This document shows positions 1 to 9,709 of a DNA stretch of 64,000 nucleotides, piece after piece. Below the pieces are notes generated by a model, which was not told where the DNA came from, did not search any database, and worked only from the letters and a program-made list of their open reading frames with translations. Position 1 is the stretch's first letter. The number at the start of each line of letters is the position of its first letter. Source of the stretch: Caenorhabditis elegans (Eukaryota; Nematoda; Chromadorea; Rhabditida; Rhabditidae); NCBI RefSeq assembly GCF_000002985.6, contig NC_003282.8, forward strand, positions 11,408,001 through 11,472,000, in the 5' to 3' direction. Position numbers and translations under genes: made by a program.

Positions 1-2025
1 CCTCAAAAAAATCCACAGAACGCAAAAAAGGCTCAGTAAAAGCCCTAGCCCTACTCTCTCCAAAAAACTGAAAAAGCTTATGCGTAGTTACCGATACTTC
101 CTGAAATCAAATGACACTAAAACAACCACTAGCAAAAATCTGTCTTCCATTCGTAAACTGATTCGAAAAAGAATGAAATGTCTAAAAGATATCCCCCCAC
201 TTATACACAATAATTCAACAATTCTTGACGACTCCGAAAAATGCTCCATATTCTCCCAAACCTTTATGGATAACTTCTCGTCTCCTCAAGCTTCCACATC
301 CCCCCAACAATCCGTGGTTTCACCAAGCTCAGCTAATAACCCAAATGCGTGCAAGTATCTTTTCGAACCCTACATAGTTGAGCAAGTTCTTAGAAAACTT
401 ACTCCAAAAATAGGTTTCTCCCTTAACTATGTTAACTTTTATATTTTGAAACATTGCGCCACTCCCCTTGCACTTCCATTATCCTTAATTTTCACCCAAT
501 CCTTCGAGGAAGCAATACTTCCTGACGCGTGGAAACACGCTACAGTCCTACCCATCCCGAAAAAAGGTAACCCAGCCATTCCCTCAAATTACCGTCCAAT
601 AAGCTTAACTGATCATATAGCTAGAGTTATGGAAAAAGTAATCTGCTCCCGAATTAGAATTGATTATAGGCATCTAATCTCCCCACACCAGCACGGTTTT
701 CTAGACTATCGGAGTTGCACCACATCTCTCGCTCGCTCCACCTCACTGTATCATGAGATCTTAAAACAGCACAATTCCCTAGACGTTTTGTTCTTCGATT
801 TCTCCAAGGCCTTTGATCAAGTATCCCACATTAAATTGATCGAAAAACTAGAACATATAGGTATCCACAGTAACTACACTAGATGGTTTGAATCCTTTCT
901 CACAAACAGATCATTTTCCCTTAAAGTAAACAGTATAACCTCAACCCAAAAATACTCTGTACCCTCTGGCGTTCCCCAGGGAACTGTATCGGGTCCACTT
1001 CTTTTTATCCTGTTCATCAATGATCTACTACACTCAATCCCTCCTACCGTCCATTTCTCATGTTTTGCGGACGATATTAAATTATTTGGTCACAGCCCTT
1101 CTGAATTACAAGCAGCCATAGACTTAATTGCTAATTGGTCAAAAGATAACCAACTCCCGCTTGCCCCTGCTAAAACCGCCCTTCTTCAGTTAGGCAAAAA
1201 GAATTCTAAAAATGTTTACACCGTTGACAACATCACAGTTTCCCCCACCAACTCAGTGCGCGACCTTGGTCTCTACACTGACTCCAAGTTAACGTTTCAA
1301 CCCCATATAAACAGAGCCACTTCTCTTGCCCTCTTACGCGCTAAACAAATCCTCAAATGTTTCTCCTCTTCTTCCCCTAAATTCTATATAAGTATGTACA
1401 AGACCTACGTTTCCCCTATCCTTGAATACGGATCAGTCATATACTCCCCTCCACCAACATCTAAATTATCAAGCACACTAGAATCTCCCCTCAAATACTT
1501 TTCTAAACGGGTCCTACAGCGCTGCAATATTAAATACAAAATAAAAAATGCTACACAAACACACAATGCTTTCTCCAAATCCTACGAAAACCGACTAAAA
1601 ATTCTAGGAATTTCATCAGCCCGCTCTCTCCGCCTAAGAGCCCAACTATTGCTTCTATACAAAATTCTTACCGGCGCAGCGCACTTCCCTAAAAGCAGCG
1701 ACTTTGTTACGCTTGCTAACTCGTCTCGTCGTCCGATGCTCATTAAAATTAAAAATCCCAAATGTCGTAGTTTTTTCTCCCAAGTAGTGCCAATATGGAA
1801 TAGCATTGTACGCAACTCTAGCTTTTTCCTCTCCCCATCACAATTCCTTTCGCTTGTTAATTGTCAAATATCTAAATTCTGATCTCTTTCCCCCTCACTT
1901 AAACTCGCGCTCTGTCGGGCCGAGTTTATTTTAATTTATTCATCTACACGTGTAAATATCATAACCGGTTATGTTTTTCTTATCATATTCTTTTTGTTTC
2001 CATGATGAATAAATTAAAAAAAAAA
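1..2025 (+). mobile_element. CR1/LINE-2-like non-LTR retrotransposon, 3' part
   Basis: The reverse-transcriptase frame is followed by about 140 bp of 3' sequence that ends in GATGAATAAATT and an A-run near 2011-2025. A short 3' UTR with an AATAAA-like tail fits CR1-clade elements such as the C. elegans Sam elements. The left end, with the endonuclease part and the 5' UTR, lies outside the window. The right boundary is inferred from the A-run. No target-site duplication can be tested because only one end is visible. Confidence 0.75.
2..1882 (+). CDS. LINE ORF2 reverse transcriptase, 5'-incomplete
   Basis: The frame is open from the left edge to the TGA at 1880-1882, about 626 codons without a stop; the first ATG is at 80, but the frame clearly enters from outside. 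Reverse-transcriptase blocks occur in the normal order: NYRPISL, FFDFSKAFD, SGVPQGTVSGPLLF and the catalytic FADD box followed by IKLF. The C-terminal part is the Lys/Arg- and Cys-containing tail typical of CR1-like ORF2. No RNase H region is visible. The enzyme would copy the element RNA at a nicked target. An unbroken frame suggests a fairly young copy, but the 5' half must be seen before calling it active. Confidence 0.85.
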   Translation, partial: LKKIHRTQKRLSKSPSPTLSKKLKKLMRSYRYFLKSNDTKTTTSKNLSSIRKLIRKRMKCLKDIPPLIHNNSTILDDSEKCSIFSQTFMDNFSSPQASTSPQQSVVSPSSANNPNACKYLFEPYIVEQVLRKLTPKIGFSLNYVNFYILKHCATPLALPLSLIFTQSFEEAILPDAWKHATVLPIPKKGNPAIPSNYRPISLTDHIARVMEKVICSRIRIDYRHLISPHQHGFLDYRSCTTSLARSTSLYHEILKQHNSLDVLFFDFSKAFDQVSHIKLIEKLEHIGIHSNYTRWFESFLTNRSFSLKVNSITSTQKYSVPSGVPQGTVSGPLLFILFINDLLHSIPPTVHFSCFADDIKLFGHSPSELQAAIDLIANWSKDNQLPLAPAKTALLQLGKKNSKNVYTVDNITVSPTNSVRDLGLYTDSKLTFQPHINRATSLALLRAKQILKCFSSSSPKFYISMYKTYVSPILEYGSVIYSPPPTSKLSSTLESPLKYFSKRVLQRCNIKYKIKNATQTHNAFSKSYENRLKILGISSARSLRLRAQLLLLYKILTGAAHFPKSSDFVTLANSSRRPMLIKIKNPKCRSFFSQVVPIWNSIVRNSSFFLSPSQFLSLVNCQISKF

Positions 2026-2350
2026 TCCTTTGCAAAAGTTACACTCCTGATTATAACACTTTGCTTTCGTCTTCTGAACTGATTTACTTGTTGAACCTAT
2101 TTTTCTGACATTTTTGCTGTATCAGAAAAAATCCTTATTGTGGCTTATTTACAATTAATACACTTTAAGAATATTCTTCTATAGAATTAATTTTCACGAT
2201 GTTTATATAAATATTATATAAATCAGCATTTTAGGTTCCAGACCTGATATGTTGTCTACCGTAGTTCAAAGGCGCATGATGTTTCCAACTTTGATCTCGT
2301 AACGATTCTCAAATTGCCCTATTTCATTTGAGGCTTTTGGCGGAAAAACG
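2026..2350. other. Gap between LINE and gfat-2 leader
   Basis: About 325 bp of AT-rich sequence. I see no coding signal, RNA gene or clear repeat. It probably holds the gfat-2 promoter and any outron. Confidence 0.4.
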
Positions 2351-2502
2351 ATGGAAAAATGACTATAAAGGTGAGTTTTTTTCCACTTGACTTCATTTTC
2401 TTATTTTTAAAAGTTGATTTTGTTTGTCCTGTGTGTTTTCATGGATCTCATAAAATTCCTTCGACGCTTAATTTTGTTTTACAGGTAGCCTCAACAAACT
2501 AA
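2351..2502 (+). promoter_or_regulatory. gfat-2 leader with 5' intron and short upstream ORFs
   Basis: A strong donor (AAAG/GTGAGT) at 2370/2371 pairs with a TTTTACAG acceptor ending at 2484, 28 nt before the start codon. Two short upstream ORFs sit in this leader. One starts at 2351 and stops after three codons. The other starts at 2359, crosses the intron and stops at 2500-2502, giving nine codons. If the acceptor at 2484 is used for SL1 trans-splicing instead of cis-splicing, both upstream ORFs are removed. Confidence 0.45.
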
Positions 2503-2512
2503 CCCTCCCGAA

Positions 2513-4845
2513 ATGTGCGGAATCTTTGCCTACCTCAATTTCCTGGCTCCGAAGAAGCGGTCGGAAATTGTGGACATTTTGGTTCAAGGATTGCAGAGAA
2601 TGGAATACAGAGGTTACGACTCTGCCGGTATCGCCATTGACGGATCAAACGACATCGAAAATCCTCATTCGAAGATTGCTCTGCTCCGAAAGAGAGGAAA
2701 GGTGTCCGTTCTCAACGACTACATTAAGGAGAACAATGAAAAGCTCAACATGGATATGGAATACAATATTCATTGCGGGATTGCACACACTCGTTGGGCT
2801 ACGCACGGATCACCACGTGATGTTAATTCCCATCCACATCGCAGCAACGACAACAACGAGTTCCTTGTGGTTCATAATGGTATCATTACCAATTATCGCG
2901 AAATCAAGGAGTATCTCGAGAAGAAGGGACACAAGTTCGAGTCTGAGACGGATACGGAAGTCATCGCAAAGCTCACACAGCATGTCCATGATCGTTATCC
3001 CGACTTTTCATTCCGTCAGTTAGTTGAGACGGTTATCCAGCAGTTGGAAGGAGCTTTCGCTTTGGCATTCAAGTCATCGCGTTTCCCAGGACAACTTGTG
3101 GCTTCTAGACGCGGATCTCCACTGTTGGTTGGTATCAAGAGCAACTCAACTCTTCACACTAGCCATTTCCCAGTCTCTTACTCGAAAGGACGCTGTTTTA
3201 TGTCGAACAACGCCACGCATTGTAAGTTATTTAATGGTTCTATTTTCAATTGAACGAAAATGTTCTCAGTGCGCGAAGAGACATCGTTCGTCGAGACTCC
3301 AAACAACATTCTGGATCTTTCAATCGCTGTCAGAAATCCCAGTGGATCTGCAAAGCTGCCCGACAACAATTCCACAACACGTCCGTTCGACTCAACCGAT
3401 TTTGAAGTTGAATACTTCATCGCCTCGGATGCGGCTGCAATCATTGAACACACCAAGCAAGTTCTGTTCCTTGAGGATGATGATGTGGCCTTCGTTGAAG
3501 ATGGATCACTCACAATTCATCGCATCTCTCGCCACGCTGACAGCGGCGAACAAAAGAGAGAAGTTCAGCTTCTCGAGTTGGAAATCCAAGAGATTATGAA
3601 GGTTTGTGGAATATCCAAATTAGAATATTGTATTAAATTGTTTTATTTCCAGGGATCTTACAAGACCTTCATGCAAAAGGAGATCTTCGAGCAACCGGAA
3701 TCAGTTGTCAACACAATGCGCGGACGTGTTCTCCCATCGGGACAAGTTGTTCTTGGTGGACTTAAGGAATACCTTCCAGCTATCAAACGATGCCGTCGCC
3801 TCATCATGGTTGCGTGTGGAACATCATATCACTCTGCAATTGCTTGCCGTCAGGTTCTCGAAGAATTGTCGGAACTGCCTGTTGTCGTCGAACTTGCTTC
3901 AGATTTCTTGGATCGTGAGACTCCAATCTTCCGTAATGATGTGTGCTTGTTCATCTCGCAGAGTGGAGAGACGGCTGATACTCTGATGGCTTTGAGATAC
4001 TGCAAACCTCGTGGAGCTCTCACAATTGGAGTTACCAACACAGTCGGATCGTCGATTGGTCGCGAATCCCACTGTGGAATTCATATCAACGCTGGTCCGG
4101 AAATAGGAGTTGCTTCAACCAAGGCCTACACCTCGCAGATTGTATCACTTCTGTTGTTCGCACTCACCATCTCGGAAGATCGCATCTCGAAGATGAAGAG
4201 ACGTGCAGAGATTATTGATGCTCTCAATAATCTTCCAATTCTGATCCGCGATGTTCTCGATCTGGACGATCAGGTACTGAAGATCGCTGAGCAAATCTAC
4301 AAAGATAAGTCACTTCTCATTATGGGACGAGGATTGAACTTTGCCACGTGTCTCGAAGGAGCTCTCAAGATCAAAGAGCTCTCGTACATGCATTGTGAAG
4401 GAATCATGTCTGGTGAACTGAAGCATGGGCCTCTTGCAATGGTCGATGAATTCCTCAGCATCTGCATGGTAGTATGCAACGATCATGTCTACAAGGTTAC
4501 AATTTTATCAACTGAGTTATTTTAAACAAATTTATATTTTCAGAAGTCGTTGAATGCTCTTCAGCAAGTTGTTGCGCGAAAGGGAGCCCCGATCATTATT
4601 GCCGATAGCAGCGTTCCGGAAAGTGATCTCGCTGGAATGAAGCATGTTCTCCGTGTCCCAAGAACAGTCGACTGTGTTCAAAACATCCTCACGGTCATTC
4701 CTCTGCAGCTTCTCTCCTACCACATTGCTGAGCTCAATGGAGCAAACGTAAGTTTTCACATTCTATCAAAAAGCAAATGTAATATTCGTTTTTTTTTCAG
4801 GTGGACCGACCACGCAATTTGGCAAAATCTGTCACTGTTGAGTAA
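2513..4845 (+). CDS. gfat-2: Glutamine:fructose-6-phosphate aminotransferase (isomerising)
   Basis: Five exons, all joining in frame: 2513-3221, 3270-3601, 3653-4495, 4544-4747 and 4801-4845, for 710 residues, close to the length of animal GFAT. The enzyme makes glucosamine-6-phosphate from fructose-6-phosphate and glutamine, the first and rate-setting step of the cytosolic hexosamine pathway. It starts MCGIFAYL, so Cys2 becomes the N-terminal nucleophile of the glutaminase domain; [13 protein letters not shown] and HNGIITNY motifs follow. The C-terminal half carries two sugar-isomerase domains, with ACGTSYH near residue 402, [17 protein letters not shown] and ELKHGPLA. The last exon ends LAKSVTVE, the usual GFAT tail. 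An AATAAA lies at 4983-4988. The worm has a close paralogue (gfat-1); I chose gfat-2 from its neighbour kin-4. Confidence 0.93.
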
Positions 4846-5319
4846 GCCAATCCGTCAACCACATCCTTGCTCAATGACTACTCACCGCCTTTCTCGTCTT
4901 TCCTGTTAAATGATGTTACTATTTTGATAATTTCCCATCTAAAATGCTCCCTTTTATTTATTGCATGATCGAAGCAAACGAAAATAAATGTTTGTGCTCC
5001 AGTTCAAGTCTTATACACGGAATTTCAAGAAAGCTCAGAATACCCATTAAATACTAGAAAAAATATTAATATTGAAACGGTAGATGGAGAGAAAACTGAC
5101 AGATTAGTACCTGGATAATAACATTTATTTCAACTGTTTCAGTTTCTGGAAGAAAACTTCAGATTATTTGTACAAATTCTTAACAAATGTAGAAGTATGA
5201 TCCATTTTCATGCAGTCCACGCATCTTTTACACACAACAGTCCAAGCGCTTGCAATTTCCCTTTTATGGTGCAACTGAAAATACTAAAGTGTATACAAGC
5301 AATTTCAAAAACTCGAAGA

Positions 5320-7020
5320 TTACCTTCGAACATCAACATACGAAGTTCCAACGCTTGGGAATACGAGAACAAGACAATCATCATCACTTTCCACCCTTGC
5401 ACCAGCATTTGTTGTCCAGTTATAATAATTGAAATTACCCAAGAAATGAGGATCAGTGAATGTGAAACCCTAGAATTTAAAGTAGAGAATGCATGAATAA
5501 ATGGAAAAACTTACAGATGGGGACATACATGCAGCTGTTTTTGGTGTTGATTGGCATGCCGTTGTTCTCTTACCATCAATTCTAACGTAGAACGAGCTTG
5601 ACTTGAAAAATTTAATATATAGATTAACGAGCCCTGGAAGTATTTATAGTTTGAGTTCATCTAGTAATAAAACTCACATGTAAATGCGCCATTTTCAACT
5701 GAACTAGTAACTGTTGGCAGATTTCCATTTATGGATTTACACGTTTGAAGAGATGAATTTTGAAATAAGCCAAGTGTCGAATTTGAATAATAAACCTAGA
5801 AACAGTTTATTTTCGGATATTCGCGCATTACTGTTTACCACAAAACACATTGATTTTCCATTGGGCAGAGTATAAAAATTAGTGTAACTCGATGAACACA
5901 TAGGGATTGCTGAATAAATGGTAAAAAATATATAATCAATTTCCCTCATACTTACAAGTATATGATATTTTCCAATTTGATCCAGCCAAACTGATTGTGT
6001 AATTAACCGTTGTTGGAAACCATACTGTATTATCAGTAACGAAGAGATACCCCTGCATTATTTCAAATGATCTTTTGTTCCATAATATAATTATGTCTAC
6101 CGTAGCATTCTGATTGTTAAATGTCGGTGCATCAGTACCAGACGGACATTGAGTATCTGAATTGTCCACTTTGAATGCTATAATTGATCCTTCTGTCGAG
6201 TTGGTCTTCTGTATGACTGGAACACTATTAAATGGAAACAAATTGCATCCAGTTGAGTTTTGGAATGCAACCTGAAATCTCTTTTTCTTTTTCTTCATAT
6301 GAAATTCATATTTTTCCAATTTTTTGCTTAAAAAATACGGTATCCTCTGCAGTGTCTTCGAGAATTCTGATATTTCTCGTTTTCTCAGGATTATAACACT
6401 GGCGTAAAACATGTAGAAACACATTTTTTGAATACAGAATGTTTTGAGGAAACGACTTACATTTATGTTAGGAAAACTAAAAAAGAAATGAACTACAGTA
6501 ATCCCTAATATATAAACTCTCTTGAATTAGAAAAAATATGCTGTGTCAAACCCCAGTACCGGAAATCGCAAAATTTTGCAACTGGGTAATCCAATCAAAA
6601 ATTCAAAAAGTGAAATTGAAAGATATTTTCAAATTTTTCCGATTTTGAGTTACTATTTTTCAAGCTGGATCTAGTATTGCATCCCCATTATTTTATTTTG
6701 GCAATTTATATCTTTAGTTTCTTAATTTTTACCTAAAAATTATCTACTTTTAAATCATAGGTAAATCCAGCTTTAACTTACAACGCAGCTTGTGAAATTG
6801 TAGCATAGCTGGACACAATCATCCCAGTCAATTGTTGTATTTACGTATGGAATTGTAGTAGCAAACGTTGTTGGTTTACCCCATACTATCATCATTTTTG
6901 TTGAAGATTCCTAAACAATTTTCAAGTTTTGTTCAGTATGAAGTACAATACCATACCACCACAATACCATACCACCGTAGTAAACATTGTAACCAGAATA
7001 CACAAAAATATAGCCGTCAT
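5320..7020 (-). CDS. Secreted PAN-3/CW plus C-type-lectin-like protein (copy A)
   Basis: Seven exons on the minus strand: 7020-6973, 6910-6782, 6271-5956, 5909-5839, 5795-5678, 5633-5515 and 5469-5320, with all phases consistent, for 316 residues. Exon 1 is a signal peptide (MTAIFLCILVTMF); its donor has close alternatives. Exon 2 and the start of exon 3 form the nematode PAN-3/CW domain, with KMMIVWGKP, then two Cys in DDCVQLCY, then VAFQN. After a CPSGTDAPTF linker, the last three exons match a C-type-lectin-like fold: Cys, NGNL, S-x-EN, YVRIDG, YYNW and DDDCLVLV. It is probably extracellular. Such proteins are abundant in worms and often linked to the gut or to pathogen response; that role is family knowledge. 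An AATAAA occurs downstream near 5129-5124. Confidence 0.8.
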
Positions 7021-7736
7021 TTTTGAAATCGTTAAAACAAAAAACCGAGACTGAATAATTTTAGCAATCGAGTTCAATTGAATGCATCATTGGAAACGTC
7101 AAGCGGTGACGTGTGCACGGAGATTCGGGTTTTGCACGGGAATAGCAATTATGAAAAGATATGCAAAAATGACATTGGTTTGCACGTAGCCGAAATTTAG
7201 CAAAAAAATGGAGCTTCGGAAAATAGACAAGGGGTTTGATATGGAAACGCAATTTTTAGGTACCTGTTCTGTGGATACTTTTTTAATGTTCTTGGCAGTA
7301 GGTAGACGATTTCAATTATAATATTTAAAATTGTTCACACCTTACTTTCTTTATTAGGCTTGCACTCACATTACTGAACTTTGTTGGTTGATATCTCCGG
7401 AGGCTTTGGTTTTTTGGTTTTTATATTTACACAGACAAAAAGTATCAAAATATTTCTCAACATTTTAATAAACCAATTTTTGATAAAACTAAAGAGATTC
7501 GATGTATAAACAATCAAATTTGAGCAGTATGGGGCAAGACTAATAGGGAAAATAAGACATTTCATTTTATAAGTTTCGTTTATTTACGTTTATTTGTTTA
7601 TTTGTAAATAACATTTCGACAACACATAACATTAAATCCACGCAGGTTTCGCACAGAAGAGCATTTGTGACGATGGCGAACCGGTTCCAAGGCAGCTAAA
7701 CCGAACTGTATTACTCCAAAACTTGATGGAAATCAA
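7021..7736. other. Intergenic gap between copies A and B
   Basis: It serves as the promoter region of copy A and the 3' flank of copy B. Several TTTATT motifs at 7579-7605 read as AATAAA on the minus strand and can end the copy B transcript. No further gene is seen. Confidence 0.4.
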
Positions 7737-8540
7737 TTACCTACGAACATCCATTTTTATTGATCGAATTCCATTCACGACCATAACAATGCAGTTATCG
7801 TCTTTGGTTCTTTTTGCAGAAGGATCAGTTACCCAATCGTAGTTATCAAAGTTTTTTGGTGGAGGACCAAGAAATTTGAATCCCTGAAAGGTGTCATTAC
7901 CGTATTTTCTTTATTAGTCTTTCATGCGAGACTATTAGATTTGTTATCATTTTTGACTATCATACTCTAAATACTCTAAAAATCAAACAGTTTCATTATG
8001 TTTTAAACAATTACCCTACTGCCGATGCTCTGATTCACTCTCAACATAAATTATTTTTTCTTACCTCTGTCGACATGCATTTGGATGTAGCAGGAGTAGC
8101 TTGACAGGCGGAAGTTCGAATTCCATCTATTCTAACATAGGTAATGGTACTTAATGTTCGACCAATATTCTGGTGTGCTATTACTAAAAACGTTAAAAAT
8201 GTCTATGTATAGTTCTAAATTGTTCTGTTCACCAGTAAAATACGACAACTCTTCTAGATACGATACACTAGTTGGATAGCACGAAGTATTGGCACATGCG
8301 TTCACTGCCTCGTTGTATGTGTATCCAACGGCGTTTTTAATGTTTACGGCACCCTTCAAAAATTTACACAGCAAATCTCTAAATAGAGAGCATTTATTTT
8401 TTGAAGAGCTTGGAACTCCGTAGACAACAATCATTGTCAATTTGGATCCCTTAATGTTTTATATTCTAGAAAACAACAAAAAACAAGAATAAACTAACCA
8501 CAAAACTTGCAAAACCTAGAAAAATCAAGCTGAATATCAT
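7737..8540 (-). CDS. Short C-type-lectin-like paralogue lacking most of PAN-3/CW (copy B)
   Basis: Four exons: 8540-8499, 8449-8233, 8183-8065 and 7883-7737, for 174 residues. The first two introns are each 49 bp. Exon 1 is a signal peptide (MIFSLIFLGFASF). Exon 2 starts with a PAN-3-like segment (KLTMIVVYGVP), then passes almost at once into the lectin-like part. There a Cys followed 20 residues later by the FT at the exon boundary aligns without gaps to copy A. YVRIDGIRTSAC, YDWVTD and DDNCIVMV follow. The last exons (119 and 147 nt) match copies A (119, 150) and C (122, 147). The acceptor of exon 2 is weak (ACATTAAG), but the upstream alternative gives a stop. Copy B therefore lost about 140 residues, including most of the PAN-3 domain. 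Confidence 0.7.
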
Positions 8541-9709
8541 CTTTTGAAAATAAAGTAACATGAAAATAGGAGAAAAATAAATAACTTCAAATACCACGCA
8601 CGAATGCTCCTGTCATAATTTTTGAAGGGATCTCCAAAGCTCGTAATGATTTCAGGCTCAAAGTATACACCATTTATGCAAAAAATCACTTTTTGATGCC
8701 TTTGATGAGATGTAGGTTGTCTCCTGGAGCAAGCCTACGTGCCTGCTTGTTTTATTTTTTAATTATCGGCATTTTTTGTAAACGAAAAATTCCTACTATT
8801 GACGGAAAAAAACTGGGAATTTGTGTCACGGCCCGAGAAGTGGTACCTGTACGCAATTTGTCTACCGTATACCTGGAGGTTTGGGCGCGTGTATCTCAAA
8901 AACGGTTGGTCCAGTTTTTTTGTGATGCATATAAAAAATGTCCGAAATTAAATTCTAAATTTTTTGGACCAAAGCTTTTTCCGTTATCACGCGCCCAAAC
9001 CTGGTCTACACTCAAATTATCAGTAGAGCGCATTTGCATGGATGTACCACTTGCCGGGCCGTGTGTGTGTTCTAACCTCAACATTTTAAAAGTTAATTTT
9101 CAGTGGAAAACGTGAGGACTATTTTTCTATTCTCAGGTTTACAAAAAAAGATTTTTCCGAATGAATTATATTTTATTTGAAAGAAAACTCTTTAAATAGG
9201 ACTACACAGAAATTTGAGGGTCAGAGGAGCACTTTAAACTAGAAAAAATATATTTGAAATTTTTCCAGGGTACTTTGTTTTCAACACTTTGGGACACCGT
9301 AATAAATAATTTTAAGAGTTTAAGAGTAAAGATGAACTTCCTAAAACCGAATGCTTGAAGAGGAAATCAATAAAAAATGTTGCAATCACGATCCGATAAT
9401 AAGTTTTTTTCAATGTTTTTGCATACTACTATCACAAATTTGAATTCCAAAAATTAAATGAACTCATTACGAACTTTGTACATACATCCCTCACTGCCAA
9501 TTGAGTCCCTTTGATTTGAAGACCTACAAGAATTGTTTTTTTGTCAAAATCAAAGCTAGTACCAACGTACCATCTCTTGCTCAATTAACACGGACAATGT
9601 TAAACTTCCAAGCAGGAGTAGAGCACAATGCTACATGCGCGCTCAGCGGACTTGTGGCTCCAGAACACCTGAAATTGAGAAATACATTTTAACTTTATAC
9701 TCATATTTC
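8541..9709. other. Gap between copies B and C, with MITE-like palindrome
   Basis: It contains the copy B promoter and the palindrome at 8827-9063 described separately. An open plus-strand frame near 8693-9115 runs through that repeat and is not credible as a gene. Another open stretch at 9501-9692 resembles no protein I know. Confidence 0.4.
8827..9063. repeat. Imperfect palindromic MITE-like element
   Basis: The outer arms pair: CACGGCCCGAGAAGTGGTAC at 8827-8846 with the reverse complement of the sequence ending at 9063 (CACGGCCCGGCAAGTGGTAC). A perfect 14-nt inner pair, GGTTTGGGCGCGTG at 8879-8892 and its complement at 8988-9001, is followed inward by TTGGTCCA/TGGACCAA. Spacing between arms differs slightly, so this is an old foldback element. 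It is GC-richer than its surroundings. Confidence 0.7.

Noticed and set aside
1582-1815. Open frame on the minus strand inside the LINE
   Set aside because: It is the mirror of the reverse-transcriptase frame and has no domain of its own.
2526-3599. Alternative-frame ORFs over gfat-2 exons
   Set aside because: They overlap exons that match GFAT throughout, and their composition is that of shadow frames.
5137-5144. CTGTTTCA, the core motif upstream of worm 21U-RNA genes
   Set aside because: An isolated 8-mer is expected by chance in 64 kb, and no dense cluster of the motif was seen.
8693-9115. 140-codon plus-strand ORF
   Set aside because: Most of it runs through the palindromic element and it shows no domain.
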